A stretch of 41,721 nt of DNA from Rhabdothermincola_A sp041688815 (GTDB lineage: Bacteria; Actinomycetota; Acidimicrobiia; Acidimicrobiales; Acidimicrobilacustridaceae), in the NCBI GenBank assembly GCA_041688815.1, contig JBDNHK010000083.1, forward strand, positions 1 through 41,721, in the 5' to 3' direction. The stretch's first letter is position 1. Every line of letters begins with the position of its first letter. Shown one piece after another: positions 14,908 to 22,192 of this stretch. Made by a program: the position numbers and the translations under genes. Below the pieces are notes generated by a model, which worked only from the letters and a program-made list of their open reading frames with translations, was not told the origin of the DNA and ran no database searches.

Positions 14908-16164
14908 GTGGACCTGAGCTCCACCGACGCCGAGCGCGAGTTCCGTTCCGAGATCCGCGCCTGGCTGGTGGAGCACCTGCCGTGGGAGTACGGGGTCGGC
15001 CTCCCACCCCGGTTCGCCGAGCTGGCCGACGAGGTGCGTTTCGGCCGGGAGTGGCAGGCCGAGCTGGCCGCAGACCGATGGGTCGGCGTGGCCTGGCCCG
15101 CCGAGTACGGCGGGCGAGGCGCCGGGCCGGTGGAGCATTTCATCGTGCAGGACGAACTGGCCCGAGCCCGGGCTCCCGAGATGGTCGGGCGCATCGGCAT
15201 CAACCTGGCCGGACCCACCCTCATGGCCCACGGCACCGCCGAGCAGAAGCAGCGCTGGCTGCCCGAGATCCTCGACGCCACCGAGATGTGGTGCCAGCTG
15301 TTCAGCGAGCCGGGCGCCGGCAGCGACCTCGCCGGGGTCACCACTCGGGCCACACCGGTCGACGGTGGTTGGGTGCTCAACGGTCAGAAGGTCTGGACCT
15401 CCTACGCCCAGTTCGCCGACTGGGGAGTGTGCCTGGCCCGCAGCGATCCCGAGGCACCCAAGCACAAGGGGATCTCGTACCTGGTCGTCGACATGCACGC
15501 ACCCGGGGTCGAGGTGCGCCCGCTCGTGCAGCTCACCGGCGAGGCCGAGTTCAACGAGGTCTTCTTCACCGACGTGTTCGTGCCCCGCGATCAGCTCATC
15601 GGGCCCGAGAACGACGGGTGGCGGGTGGCCAACTCCACGCTGTCGCACGAACGGGGCACCAACCCCCGCCAGCTCGTGATCCACATCCAGCTCTTGGAGG
15701 AACTCCTGCGGCTGGCCGTGGCCAACGGCGCCATCGACGACGCCCGCCTCCAACAGCGCCTGGCCCAGGCCTACGTGGAGGTGCGCCTGTTCCAACTGCA
15801 CAACCTGCGCAGCATCAGCCGGCTCGCCCACGGCCTGGAACCCGGGCCCGAGGGCAGCGCCCTCAAGCTCTACTGGAGCGAGATGAGCAAGCGGTTCCAC
15901 GAGACGGCCATGGCCGTGCTGGGTGACGCCGCGCCGCTGTGGCGCCACGCCACCCACAACCCCGGCGACGGCGAGTGGCAGCGCTCCTGGCTGTACTACC
16001 AGGCCTCGTCGGTGTGGGCCGGCACCAACGAGATCCAGCGCACCATCCTCGGCGAACGGGTGCTGGGCCTTCCCCGGCCGGTAAGAGCCCCCCGTCGCGA
16101 AGCCGTCCCCGCCCCCGCCGGTGTCCCCGCCGAACGCACCAGAAACGAGCCGACCCATGGCTGA
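14908..16164 (+). CDS. Acyl-CoA dehydrogenase, large catalytic subunit type
   Basis: The 418-residue flavoprotein introduces a double bond into an acyl-CoA. It shows WPAEYGGRGAGPVE (N domain), QLFSEPGAGSDLAG (FAD/substrate loop, about residue 130) and WVLNGQKVWTSYAQ, and ends with WAGTNEIQRTILGERVLGLPR. At the medium-chain catalytic Glu position it has Ala (AGT), while helix G carries LSHERGT, whose Glu aligns with the alternative catalytic base of isovaleryl-CoA-dehydrogenase-type enzymes. The GTG at 14908 has GGAG 7 bp upstream. It overlaps the crotonase gene by 8 bp. A closely similar paralogue is at 28446-29606. The short proline-rich C-terminal tail is not conserved in the paralogue. Confidence 0.87.
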   Translation: MDLSSTDAEREFRSEIRAWLVEHLPWEYGVGLPPRFAELADEVRFGREWQAELAADRWVGVAWPAEYGGRGAGPVEHFIVQDELARARAPEMVGRIGINLAGPTLMAHGTAEQKQRWLPEILDATEMWCQLFSEPGAGSDLAGVTTRATPVDGGWVLNGQKVWTSYAQFADWGVCLARSDPEAPKHKGISYLVVDMHAPGVEVRPLVQLTGEAEFNEVFFTDVFVPRDQLIGPENDGWRVANSTLSHERGTNPRQLVIHIQLLEELLRLAVANGAIDDARLQQRLAQAYVEVRLFQLHNLRSISRLAHGLEPGPEGSALKLYWSEMSKRFHETAMAVLGDAAPLWRHATHNPGDGEWQRSWLYYQASSVWAGTNEIQRTILGERVLGLPRPVRAPRREAVPAPAGVPAERTRNEPTHG

Positions 16165-16981
16165 ACCCGTTGTTCTCTACGCCGTCGATGGCCACGTCGC
16201 CACCATCACCATGAACCGCCCCGAGGTGGCCAACGCCCAGGACACCGCGCTGATCGACGGCATCGATGCCGCCCTCGACACGGCCGACGCCGACGACGAC
16301 GTGAGAGTGGTGATCCTCGCCGGCAACGGCAAGCACTTCTCGGCCGGGCACGATCTCAAGGCGCTGGTGGGTGATGCCGAACCCGACCAGTGGCGGCTGA
16401 TGCGCGACACGCCGGAGGGCAAGTTCCGCCACGAGCAGGTGATGTACTACGACCGTTGCCGTCGCATCTACTCGTTCCGCAAGCCCACCGTCGCCGCCGT
16501 GCAGGGGGCCTGCGTGGCCGGTGGGCTGATGCTGGCCTGCATGTGCGACCTGATCGTGGCCGCCGACGATGCCACCTTCCAGAACCCGGTGCTGCGCATG
16601 ACCGGAGCCGGGGTGGAACTGCTCGTCGAACCGTGGGAGCTCGGCATCCGCAAGGCCAAGGAGTTCCTGTGGACCGGCGAGAAGCTCGACGCCCAAGAGG
16701 CGTGGCGGCTCGGCCTGGTGAACCGGGTGGTGCCGCGCGACGAGCTCACGGAGCGGGTCAACGAGCTGGCGGCCCGGGTGGCGCTGGTGCCGCCCGCCAC
16801 CGCCCAGCTCACCAAGGACTCGCTGAACCACACGGCCACGCTGATGGGCAAGGAGGCGTCGTGGAAGTACCACTTCATGGCCCACCACTGGATGCACAAC
16901 ACCGAGACAGCCACCTCGGCCCTGAAGGCCCGACAGGAGAAGAGCTCGATGTCCGAGGTCTTCGCCGAGCACCGTGACTGA
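16157..16981 (+). CDS. Crotonase-fold protein lacking both catalytic glutamates
   Basis: The 274-residue enoyl-CoA hydratase/isomerase-family protein has the CoA-binding and oxyanion-hole segments NGKHFSAGHDLKAL and VQGACVAGGLMLACMCD. The two residues that catalyse hydration in classical enoyl-CoA hydratase (E144 and E164 in the rat enzyme) align here with M125 and V145 (FQNPVLRM). It is therefore unlikely to be an ordinary hydratase; isomerase, hydrolase, retro-aldol or non-enzymatic roles remain open. E154 in AGVELLVEPW is a nearby acidic candidate. The ATG at 16157 overlaps the ACAD gene by 8 bp, so the two are translationally coupled. The CoA-transferase gene follows 18 bp later. Confidence 0.83.
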   Translation: MAEPVVLYAVDGHVATITMNRPEVANAQDTALIDGIDAALDTADADDDVRVVILAGNGKHFSAGHDLKALVGDAEPDQWRLMRDTPEGKFRHEQVMYYDRCRRIYSFRKPTVAAVQGACVAGGLMLACMCDLIVAADDATFQNPVLRMTGAGVELLVEPWELGIRKAKEFLWTGEKLDAQEAWRLGLVNRVVPRDELTERVNELAARVALVPPATAQLTKDSLNHTATLMGKEASWKYHFMAHHWMHNTETATSALKARQEKSSMSEVFAEHRD

Positions 16982-17010
16982 CCTCCGTGACTGACCGCCG
17001 TGACTGACGC
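16972..17010 (+). repeat. Three tandem 13-bp copies of CCGTGACTGACNN at a gene junction
   Basis: Copies begin at 16972, 16985 and 16998, each starting CCGTGACTGAC. The first contains the crotonase stop codon and the third the GTG start (17000) of the CaiB/BaiF gene. The 13-bp period changes frame, so extra copies move the junction without altering either protein. Confidence 0.8.
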
Positions 17011-18223
17011 CCCACCGCCGCTGCCCCTGGCCGGACTGCGGGTCATCGACGTCGGCACCCGCATCAGCGCCCCGTTCTGCGCCGGGCTGCTGGGCGACAT
17101 GGGCGCCGAGGTCATCAAGATCGAAGACCCACGCGGCGGTGATTTCATGCGCTCGATCGGCCCCTTCGCCCCCACCGACGACGACGGCCCCGGGTACTCG
17201 ATGTGGTGGGCGGTCGAGGGACGCGGCCGCAAGGGCGTCACCCTGAACCTCCGCGAGCCCGAGGGGCAGGCGCTGTTCCGCCGACTCACCGCCACCGCCG
17301 ACGTGGTCTGCGAGAACTTCCGCCCCGGCGCGATGGAGGCGTGGGGCATCGGACCGGAGCAGTGCGACCCCCGCCTGGTGTGGGCCCGCATCAGCGTGTT
17401 CGGCCAGGACGGCCCGTACTCGGGCCGCACCGGCCTCGACCGCATGGGCATCGCCTACGGCGGACTGCTCCAGCTCACCGGCTATCCCGACCGACCGCCG
17501 GTACGGCCCGGGGTGTCGATCTCGGACTACCTCACCGGCACCTTCGCGGCCGAGGCCGTGATCGCCGCCCTCTACCGACGCGACCGGCCGGGGGGCACCC
17601 TGCTCGGCGGGGTGGTCGACGCCCCGCTGTACGGCTCGATCCTGCGGGTGCTCGAGTGGACCGTGGCCGCCCACGACCGCCTGGGGATCGTGCGCGAGCG
17701 CGAGGGCAACCGCATGGCCACCAGCGCTCCCCTCGACAACTACCCCACCGCCGACGGGGCCTACGTGTGCGTGGTCGGTGGGTCCAACGTGAACTTCGCC
17801 CGCCTGTGTGCGGCGATGGGTCGGCCGGCGCTGGCCGAGGACCCCCAGTGGGCGACCCTGGCGCAACGCGCCGAACGCTCCGACGAGATCAACGACATCG
17901 TGGCCGCCTGGACCTCATCGCTCACCGCGACCGAGGTCGAAGCGGCGTGCATCGCCCATGAAGTACCGGTGGGTACCGCCTACAGCGCCGCCGACATGGT
18001 GACCGACCCCCACTTCGTGGCCCGCGGCGACCTCGTCACCGTCGACGATCCGGTAGCCGGGCCTCACCTCCAGCAAGCCCCGTACCCGCGGCTCGACGGC
18101 CGCCGACCCGAGGCACCGCGTGCGGCGCCGGCGCTGGGCGAACACAACGCCGAGGTCTGGGGCGACCTCCTCGGCCTCACCCCCACCGAGCTCGACGACC
18201 TCCGCACCCGCGGTGTCATCTGA
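17000..18223 (+). CDS. CaiB/BaiF family (class III) CoA-transferase
   Basis: This 407-residue protein would move CoA between carboxylic acids through an aspartyl-CoA intermediate. The start GLRVIDVGTRISAPFCAGLLGDMGAEVIKIEDPRGGD is the family signature, with residues after VIKIE binding CoA. The expected catalytic Asp lies in GLDRMGIAYGGLLQLTG (position equivalent to D169 of FRC; D154 by my count). TSAPLDNYPTADGAYVCV is the second conserved stretch. A GTG start is used with no evident Shine-Dalgarno; translation may be coupled to the crotonase gene across the 13-bp repeats. The partner crotonase and ACAD suggest activation of a catabolic intermediate. Confidence 0.87.
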   Translation: MTDAPPPLPLAGLRVIDVGTRISAPFCAGLLGDMGAEVIKIEDPRGGDFMRSIGPFAPTDDDGPGYSMWWAVEGRGRKGVTLNLREPEGQALFRRLTATADVVCENFRPGAMEAWGIGPEQCDPRLVWARISVFGQDGPYSGRTGLDRMGIAYGGLLQLTGYPDRPPVRPGVSISDYLTGTFAAEAVIAALYRRDRPGGTLLGGVVDAPLYGSILRVLEWTVAAHDRLGIVREREGNRMATSAPLDNYPTADGAYVCVVGGSNVNFARLCAAMGRPALAEDPQWATLAQRAERSDEINDIVAAWTSSLTATEVEAACIAHEVPVGTAYSAADMVTDPHFVARGDLVTVDDPVAGPHLQQAPYPRLDGRRPEAPRAAPALGEHNAEVWGDLLGLTPTELDDLRTRGVI

Positions 18224-18252
18224 GCGGGTCGGCCGAACGCCCGGCGCGACGA

Positions 18253-19068
18253 TCAGTTGCCCGGGGCACCCGACGTACCGATGAAGTCGGGGTCGCGGCG
18301 CTCCTTGAAGGCGGCCATGCCTTCGGCCATCTCCGGCGACACGGCGGCCATGGCCTGGGCTTGGGCCTCTTGGTCGAGCAACGGACCGAGGTCGCTCTCG
18401 AACGAGCGGTTGAGCAACTGCTTCGACAGACCCAATGAGCGGGTGGGGCCGGCGGCCAGCTTCGCCGCCAGCGCGTCGGCGGCGACCGCCAGCTCCTCCA
18501 CCGAGTCGAGGCACCGGTAGGCCAGGCCCAGCTCGACCGCCTCGGCCCCGATGGCTCCCTCACCGAGCATCACCATGGCCTTGGCCCGGGGCAGGCCCAC
18601 GAGCCGGGGCAGCAGGTAGGCCCCACCGGCGTCGACCACGAGCCCCCACTTGGCGAACGACCACACGAATCGGGTGGTGGGTTGCACGAGCACGAAGTCA
18701 CAGGCCAGGGCCAGGTGAGCGCCGGGCCCGACGGCGGTCCCGTTGACGGCTGCCACCGTGGGCTTGTCGAGCTCCCACAGCTCACGAATGAACGCCTGCA
18801 CCCCCTTGCGCAGAGCCTCGCTCGTGGTCCGCGGGTCGAACCCCTGTCCCCCGGCCTGGCTGACCGTGGAAGCCCGCAGATCCATGCCTGCACAGAAGGC
18901 GTCGCCGGTGCCGGTGAGCAACAGGGCGCGCACCTGGTCGTCGGCCCGGGCCCGGCGCACGGCGTCGACGATGTCGTCGCGCATCTCGACGGTGAGGGCG
19001 TTCTTGGCGTCGGGCCGGTCGAGCGTGACGCGAGCGACGTGGTCGCTTCCCACTTCGTAGCGAATCAT
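18253..19068 (-). CDS. Enoyl-CoA isomerase/hydratase, PaaG-like crotonase
   Basis: The 271-residue crotonase has DAFCAGMDLRA and VNGTAVGPGAHLALACDFVLV. At the first hydratase Glu position there is H118, but the sequence FAKWGLVVDAGGAYLLPRLVG carries D146. This matches the catalytic Asp of PaaG-type 1,2-epoxyphenylacetyl-CoA isomerases and delta3,delta2-enoyl-CoA isomerases (PDSGG in PaaG). It is more likely a double-bond isomerase than a hydratase. The ATG at 19068 lies at the edge of operator 7, seven bases after the -10-like TAACGT (19081-19076), so translation is probably leaderless. It is divergent from the CoA-transferase gene at 19113 and converges with the CaiB gene. Confidence 0.85.
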   Translation of the reverse strand: MIRYEVGSDHVARVTLDRPDAKNALTVEMRDDIVDAVRRARADDQVRALLLTGTGDAFCAGMDLRASTVSQAGGQGFDPRTTSEALRKGVQAFIRELWELDKPTVAAVNGTAVGPGAHLALACDFVLVQPTTRFVWSFAKWGLVVDAGGAYLLPRLVGLPRAKAMVMLGEGAIGAEAVELGLAYRCLDSVEELAVAADALAAKLAAGPTRSLGLSKQLLNRSFESDLGPLLDQEAQAQAMAAVSPEMAEGMAAFKERRDPDFIGTSGAPGN

Positions 19069-19082
19069 GACGTCGACGTTAG
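19067..19082. promoter_or_regulatory. Operator palindrome 7, shared by two divergent leaderless genes
   Basis: ATGACGTCGACGTTAG matches the consensus with one change (TTA for TCA). The minus-strand crotonase ATG (19068) and its -10 TAACGT lie inside it. On the plus strand a TAGGTT (19100-19105) lies 7 nt before the ATG at 19113. Confidence 0.65.
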
Positions 19083-19112
19083 CCAGTAGCCCGCTCGGGT
19101 AGGTTGCCGCCG

Positions 19113-20798
19113 ATGGCTGACAAGGTGCGATCGCTCGACGACGCGGTGGGATTCGTCCGGTCCGGCGACGCCGTACACATCGTGACCAACCACTCCCGAT
19201 GGACCGCCGGCGCCCGCCACCTGGTGCGGCGGTGGTGGGGGCAGGACCCCGGGTTCACCCTGGTGATGTTGAGCCTGTCGAGCCTGGGCGCGCTGTTCTT
19301 CCGCGGCGGACTCGTGAAAAAGGTGGTCACCGGGTACTCCGGAGACGTGTTCCCCAACTTCACCCCGAACCCGTGGTTCGCGAAGGCCTACCTGGCCGGC
19401 GAGGTCGAGGTGGAGCACTGGTCGTTCCTCACCTTCGCCCAACGCCTCGAGGCCGCGGCCCGCGGTCTGCCCGCCGTGACCACCATGTCGTTGGCCGGCT
19501 CATCGATGGCCGACAACCCCGGTTACTCGCGGGTCGACACCCCTTACGGCGAGGTCGGTCTGTTGCAGGCCTACGCCCCCGACGTGGCGCTGCTGCACGC
19601 CCCGATCGCCGACCATGACGGCAACCTGGCCTTCGCCGCTCCCCGACTCGAGGGGGTGTGGGGGGCGCTGGCCGCCGAGCGCGGTGTGATCGCCACGGTC
19701 GACCGGATCGTCGACGACATCACGCCGTGGTCGCATCTGGTGCAGGTGCCCGGCCACCGGGTGCTGGCCGTGACCGAAACCCCGCTCGGCGCCCACCCCG
19801 GCGGGCTGTTCGCCCGCGACGTGCCCGTCGAGGCCTACGGGGAGGACCTGGCTTTCTGGTCCGAGGCCCGCGACGCCAGCCACGGCGACGACTTCGACGC
19901 GTGGATCCAGCGCTGGGTGCTCGAACCCGCCGACCAGCACGACTACCTCGAACAGCTCGGCCCGGAGCGCATCGCCGGGCTGCGGCGCCGGGCCGAGCCC
20001 GACTCGTGGCGCGACGACGAGGCCGCCCACCCCCCGGATCTCGACGCCCCCACGGGGTCGTGGGAGCTGGCCGCTGCCTTCGGCGCCCGCTACCTGGCCG
20101 ATCGGGTGGTCGCCACCGACGCCGACGCGGTGCTGGCCGGTGCGGGGGTCGCCAACCTGGCCGCCTGGCTGGCCGTCGAGCTCGCCCGTGAGCAGGGCAC
20201 CGAGGTGGTGCTCACGGCCGAGCTGGGGTTGTGGGGATACGAGCCCACCCTCGCAGATCCTTTCGTGTTCAACCATCGCAGCTTCCCGACCGCCACGATG
20301 CTGAGCGACGCCGATCAGGTGCTCGGCGGCCTGGTCAGCGGACCCGGTACCACGCTGTTGGCGTGCCTGGGGGCGGCGCAGATCGACCGCTTCGGCAACA
20401 TCAACTCCACGATCATCGGCGACAAGGTGTTCCTGGTCGGCTCGGGTGGCGGCAACGACGTGGCGACCAGCGCCGACGAGGTCGTGGTCATGTCGACGCT
20501 CACCTCGCGCCGGGCCGTGGCCGAGGTGGGGTACATCACCTCCCCCGGCACCCGGGTGTCGGCCTTCGTCACCGATCTCGGGATCTTCGAGAAGCAACCG
20601 AACGGCGAGCTGGCCCTCACTGCCCTAGCCCCCGGCCCGGGAACGGTCGACGAGCGAGTGGAGCGCATCCGCTCACGCTGTCCGTGGGACCTCCACGTCG
20701 TGGCGCCCGTGCGGGAACTGGCGGCCCCCGATCCCGCCCACATCGACCGTCTGCGGCACTGGGATCCGGAGGCGCACTTCCTGCGCCCCGACGCCTGA
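19113..20798 (+). CDS. Fused two-domain class I-type CoA-transferase (IpdAB/glutaconate CoA-transferase-like)
   Basis: The 561-residue protein looks like subunits A and B of a class I-type CoA-transferase joined in one chain. The N-terminal half (KVRSLDDAVGFVRSGDAVHI) is alpha-like. The C-terminal half (about 310-561) is beta-like, with a Glu at E370 in VLTAELGLWG at the place of the E-x-G catalytic motif and a glycine-rich GSGGGNDVATSADEVVVMS that recalls IpdB. IpdAB opens the last steroid ring in mycobacteria, whereas other members transfer CoA to dicarboxylates; which applies here is open. The ATG at 19113 is 7 nt after a TAGGTT -10 box, so it is likely leaderless. The gene converges with the ACAD gene across an 11-bp repeat array. 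Confidence 0.8.
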   Translation: MADKVRSLDDAVGFVRSGDAVHIVTNHSRWTAGARHLVRRWWGQDPGFTLVMLSLSSLGALFFRGGLVKKVVTGYSGDVFPNFTPNPWFAKAYLAGEVEVEHWSFLTFAQRLEAAARGLPAVTTMSLAGSSMADNPGYSRVDTPYGEVGLLQAYAPDVALLHAPIADHDGNLAFAAPRLEGVWGALAAERGVIATVDRIVDDITPWSHLVQVPGHRVLAVTETPLGAHPGGLFARDVPVEAYGEDLAFWSEARDASHGDDFDAWIQRWVLEPADQHDYLEQLGPERIAGLRRRAEPDSWRDDEAAHPPDLDAPTGSWELAAAFGARYLADRVVATDADAVLAGAGVANLAAWLAVELAREQGTEVVLTAELGLWGYEPTLADPFVFNHRSFPTATMLSDADQVLGGLVSGPGTTLLACLGAAQIDRFGNINSTIIGDKVFLVGSGGGNDVATSADEVVVMSTLTSRRAVAEVGYITSPGTRVSAFVTDLGIFEKQPNGELALTALAPGPGTVDERVERIRSRCPWDLHVVAPVRELAAPDPAHIDRLRHWDPEAHFLRPDA

Positions 20799-20808
20799 GC
20801 GCAGGAAC

Positions 20809-20880
20809 CTCAACCGGGGCTCAACCAAGGCTCAACCGGGGCTCAACCAGAAGCGGGGCTCAACCGAGGCTCAACCGAGG
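20809..20880. repeat. 11-bp tandem repeat (CTCAACC core) between convergent genes
   Basis: CTCAACC recurs at 20809, 20820, 20831, 20842, 20859 and 20870; the spacing is 11 bp except for one gap of 17. Spacers are mostly GGGG or AAGG. The array fills the space between the CoA-transferase stop (20798) and the end of the ACAD gene, whose stop codon (20871-20873) is part of the last copy. Confidence 0.85.
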
Positions 20881-22097
20881 AGGTTGGCGCTCCAGGCCGT
20901 CGACACGGTGCCCCGACCCCGGGCCAGCGACGACCCGATGTAGTTGCGCTGGGCTTCCACCGTGCCCGCCCCGATGCACAGGCCGCGAACGTCGCGGTAG
21001 GCCCGCTCCACCGGATACTCGTGGCTGTAGCCGTACCCGCCGTGGATCTGGATCGCCTCGTCGCACACGTACTTGGCCGCCAGGTTGGCCGCGGTCTTGG
21101 CCAGCGCCGTCTCCAACGCCGGCGGCGTACCGCCCTCGCCGGCGAGCCTCACCGCCCGGCCGAGCAACAGCCGAGCCCCTTCGAGCTGCACGGCCATGTC
21201 GGCCAGCTTCCACTGCAACCCCTGGAGTTCGGCGATGGGCCGACCCCCGAGCTGACGATCGTTCATGTAGCGGATGGAGTTCTCGAGGGCACCCTGGGCG
21301 GCCCCCACGCACATCGAGGCGTTGCCGCAACGCTCGTGGTTGAGGTGGCCGAGCAGCACCTTGAAGGCCTCGTTGTCGCCGGGATCGCCGGCCAGCAACA
21401 CGTCGTCGGCCCCGATCTCCACGTCGTCGAAGGCGACCTCGGCCTCGGTGGCGGCGTGGATGCCCATGCCCTCGTGGCGGCCGGTGACCGATACGCCGTC
21501 ACGGTCCATGGGCACGACCACCGCGCCGATGCCCTTGGCCCCCGACCCGCCGGGCCAGCGGCACCACACCAGCACCCCGTCGGCCACGTGGCCGAGCGTG
21601 GAGTAGTTCTTGTAGCCGTTGAGCCGCCACCGGCCAGGGCCGTCGTCGGTCAGGGCGCTGCGCATGTTCTGCACGGCCGAGCCGGCATCGGGCTCGGTGA
21701 TACCGATGCTCAAGATGGCCTCGCCGGACGCCACCACCGGCAGCCAGCGCTCCTTGAGCGCCTCACCACCCAGGTGCTCGATACCCCGTGAGGGACCGTT
21801 GAAGGCCAGTTGGCACACGACGGCGTGCGACACGTCGTAGCGCGCGACCTCTTCGAGGACGATCGACGCCTCGACATCGCCGAAACCGAGCCCACCCCAG
21901 CGCTCGCCGATCGTGACGCCGAACAGGTCGGCTGCAGCCAGCGCCTTCACTGCCTCGGGCTGCAACTCGTAGGTGGCATCGCCCTGCTGGGCTCGCGGCG
22001 CCACCTCGCGACGGGCCACGTCACGGGCCAGGCCGCGCAGGGCCGCCTGATCCTCGTTCTCGGCGAAGGGATCAGTACCCGTTGCGTGAGCCACCAC
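20871..22097 (-). CDS. Acyl-CoA dehydrogenase
   Basis: This 408-residue ACAD is complete. It shows an N domain with FGVTIGERWGGLGFGDVE, ILSIGITEPDAGSAVQNM, WRLNGYKNYSTLG in the beta domain and IQIHGGYGYSHEYPVERAYRDVRG near the C-terminus. Ala replaces the medium-chain catalytic Glu (GAGTVEAQR), but helix G has LNHERCGN, whose Glu aligns with the isovaleryl-CoA dehydrogenase base, suggesting a branched or bulky substrate. The start is GTG 22097 (or GTG 22094) after GGGAGAAAG; the frame is open further upstream but crosses operator 8. It is probably a single-gene transcript. Its last codons lie in the CTCAACC repeat array. Confidence 0.85.
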   Translation of the reverse strand: MVAHATGTDPFAENEDQAALRGLARDVARREVAPRAQQGDATYELQPEAVKALAAADLFGVTIGERWGGLGFGDVEASIVLEEVARYDVSHAVVCQLAFNGPSRGIEHLGGEALKERWLPVVASGEAILSIGITEPDAGSAVQNMRSALTDDGPGRWRLNGYKNYSTLGHVADGVLVWCRWPGGSGAKGIGAVVVPMDRDGVSVTGRHEGMGIHAATEAEVAFDDVEIGADDVLLAGDPGDNEAFKVLLGHLNHERCGNASMCVGAAQGALENSIRYMNDRQLGGRPIAELQGLQWKLADMAVQLEGARLLLGRAVRLAGEGGTPPALETALAKTAANLAAKYVCDEAIQIHGGYGYSHEYPVERAYRDVRGLCIGAGTVEAQRNYIGSSLARGRGTVSTAWSANLLG

Positions 22098-22121
22098 GAC
22101 CCGCTTTCTCCCAAAATGATG

Positions 22122-22148
22122 GAATCTGACGTTCGTGTCATACCACGC
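22122..22148 (+). repeat. Left copy of a 27-bp direct repeat containing the operator
   Basis: This sequence and 23776-23802 are identical at 26 of 27 positions and in the same orientation. They begin GAATCTGACG and end with ACGC. They flank the HNH endonuclease gene and could be a target-site duplication. Confidence 0.75.
22126..22141. promoter_or_regulatory. Operator palindrome 8 (CTGACGTTCGTGTCAT)
   Basis: This site lies 29 bp upstream of the ACAD start at 22097 (minus strand). It is identical over 16 bp to operator 9 at 23780-23795. Confidence 0.7.
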
Positions 22149-22192
22149 GCCGAGAGTCGAGGCGAGGCCCGGAACTCCCCCGAGGCCTACAC

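Noticed and set aside
15863..17866. A 667-codon minus-strand open frame
   Set aside because: It lies opposite the ACAD, crotonase and CaiB genes, is rich in Gly/His/Arg low-complexity sequence and has no domain; it is a high-GC shadow.
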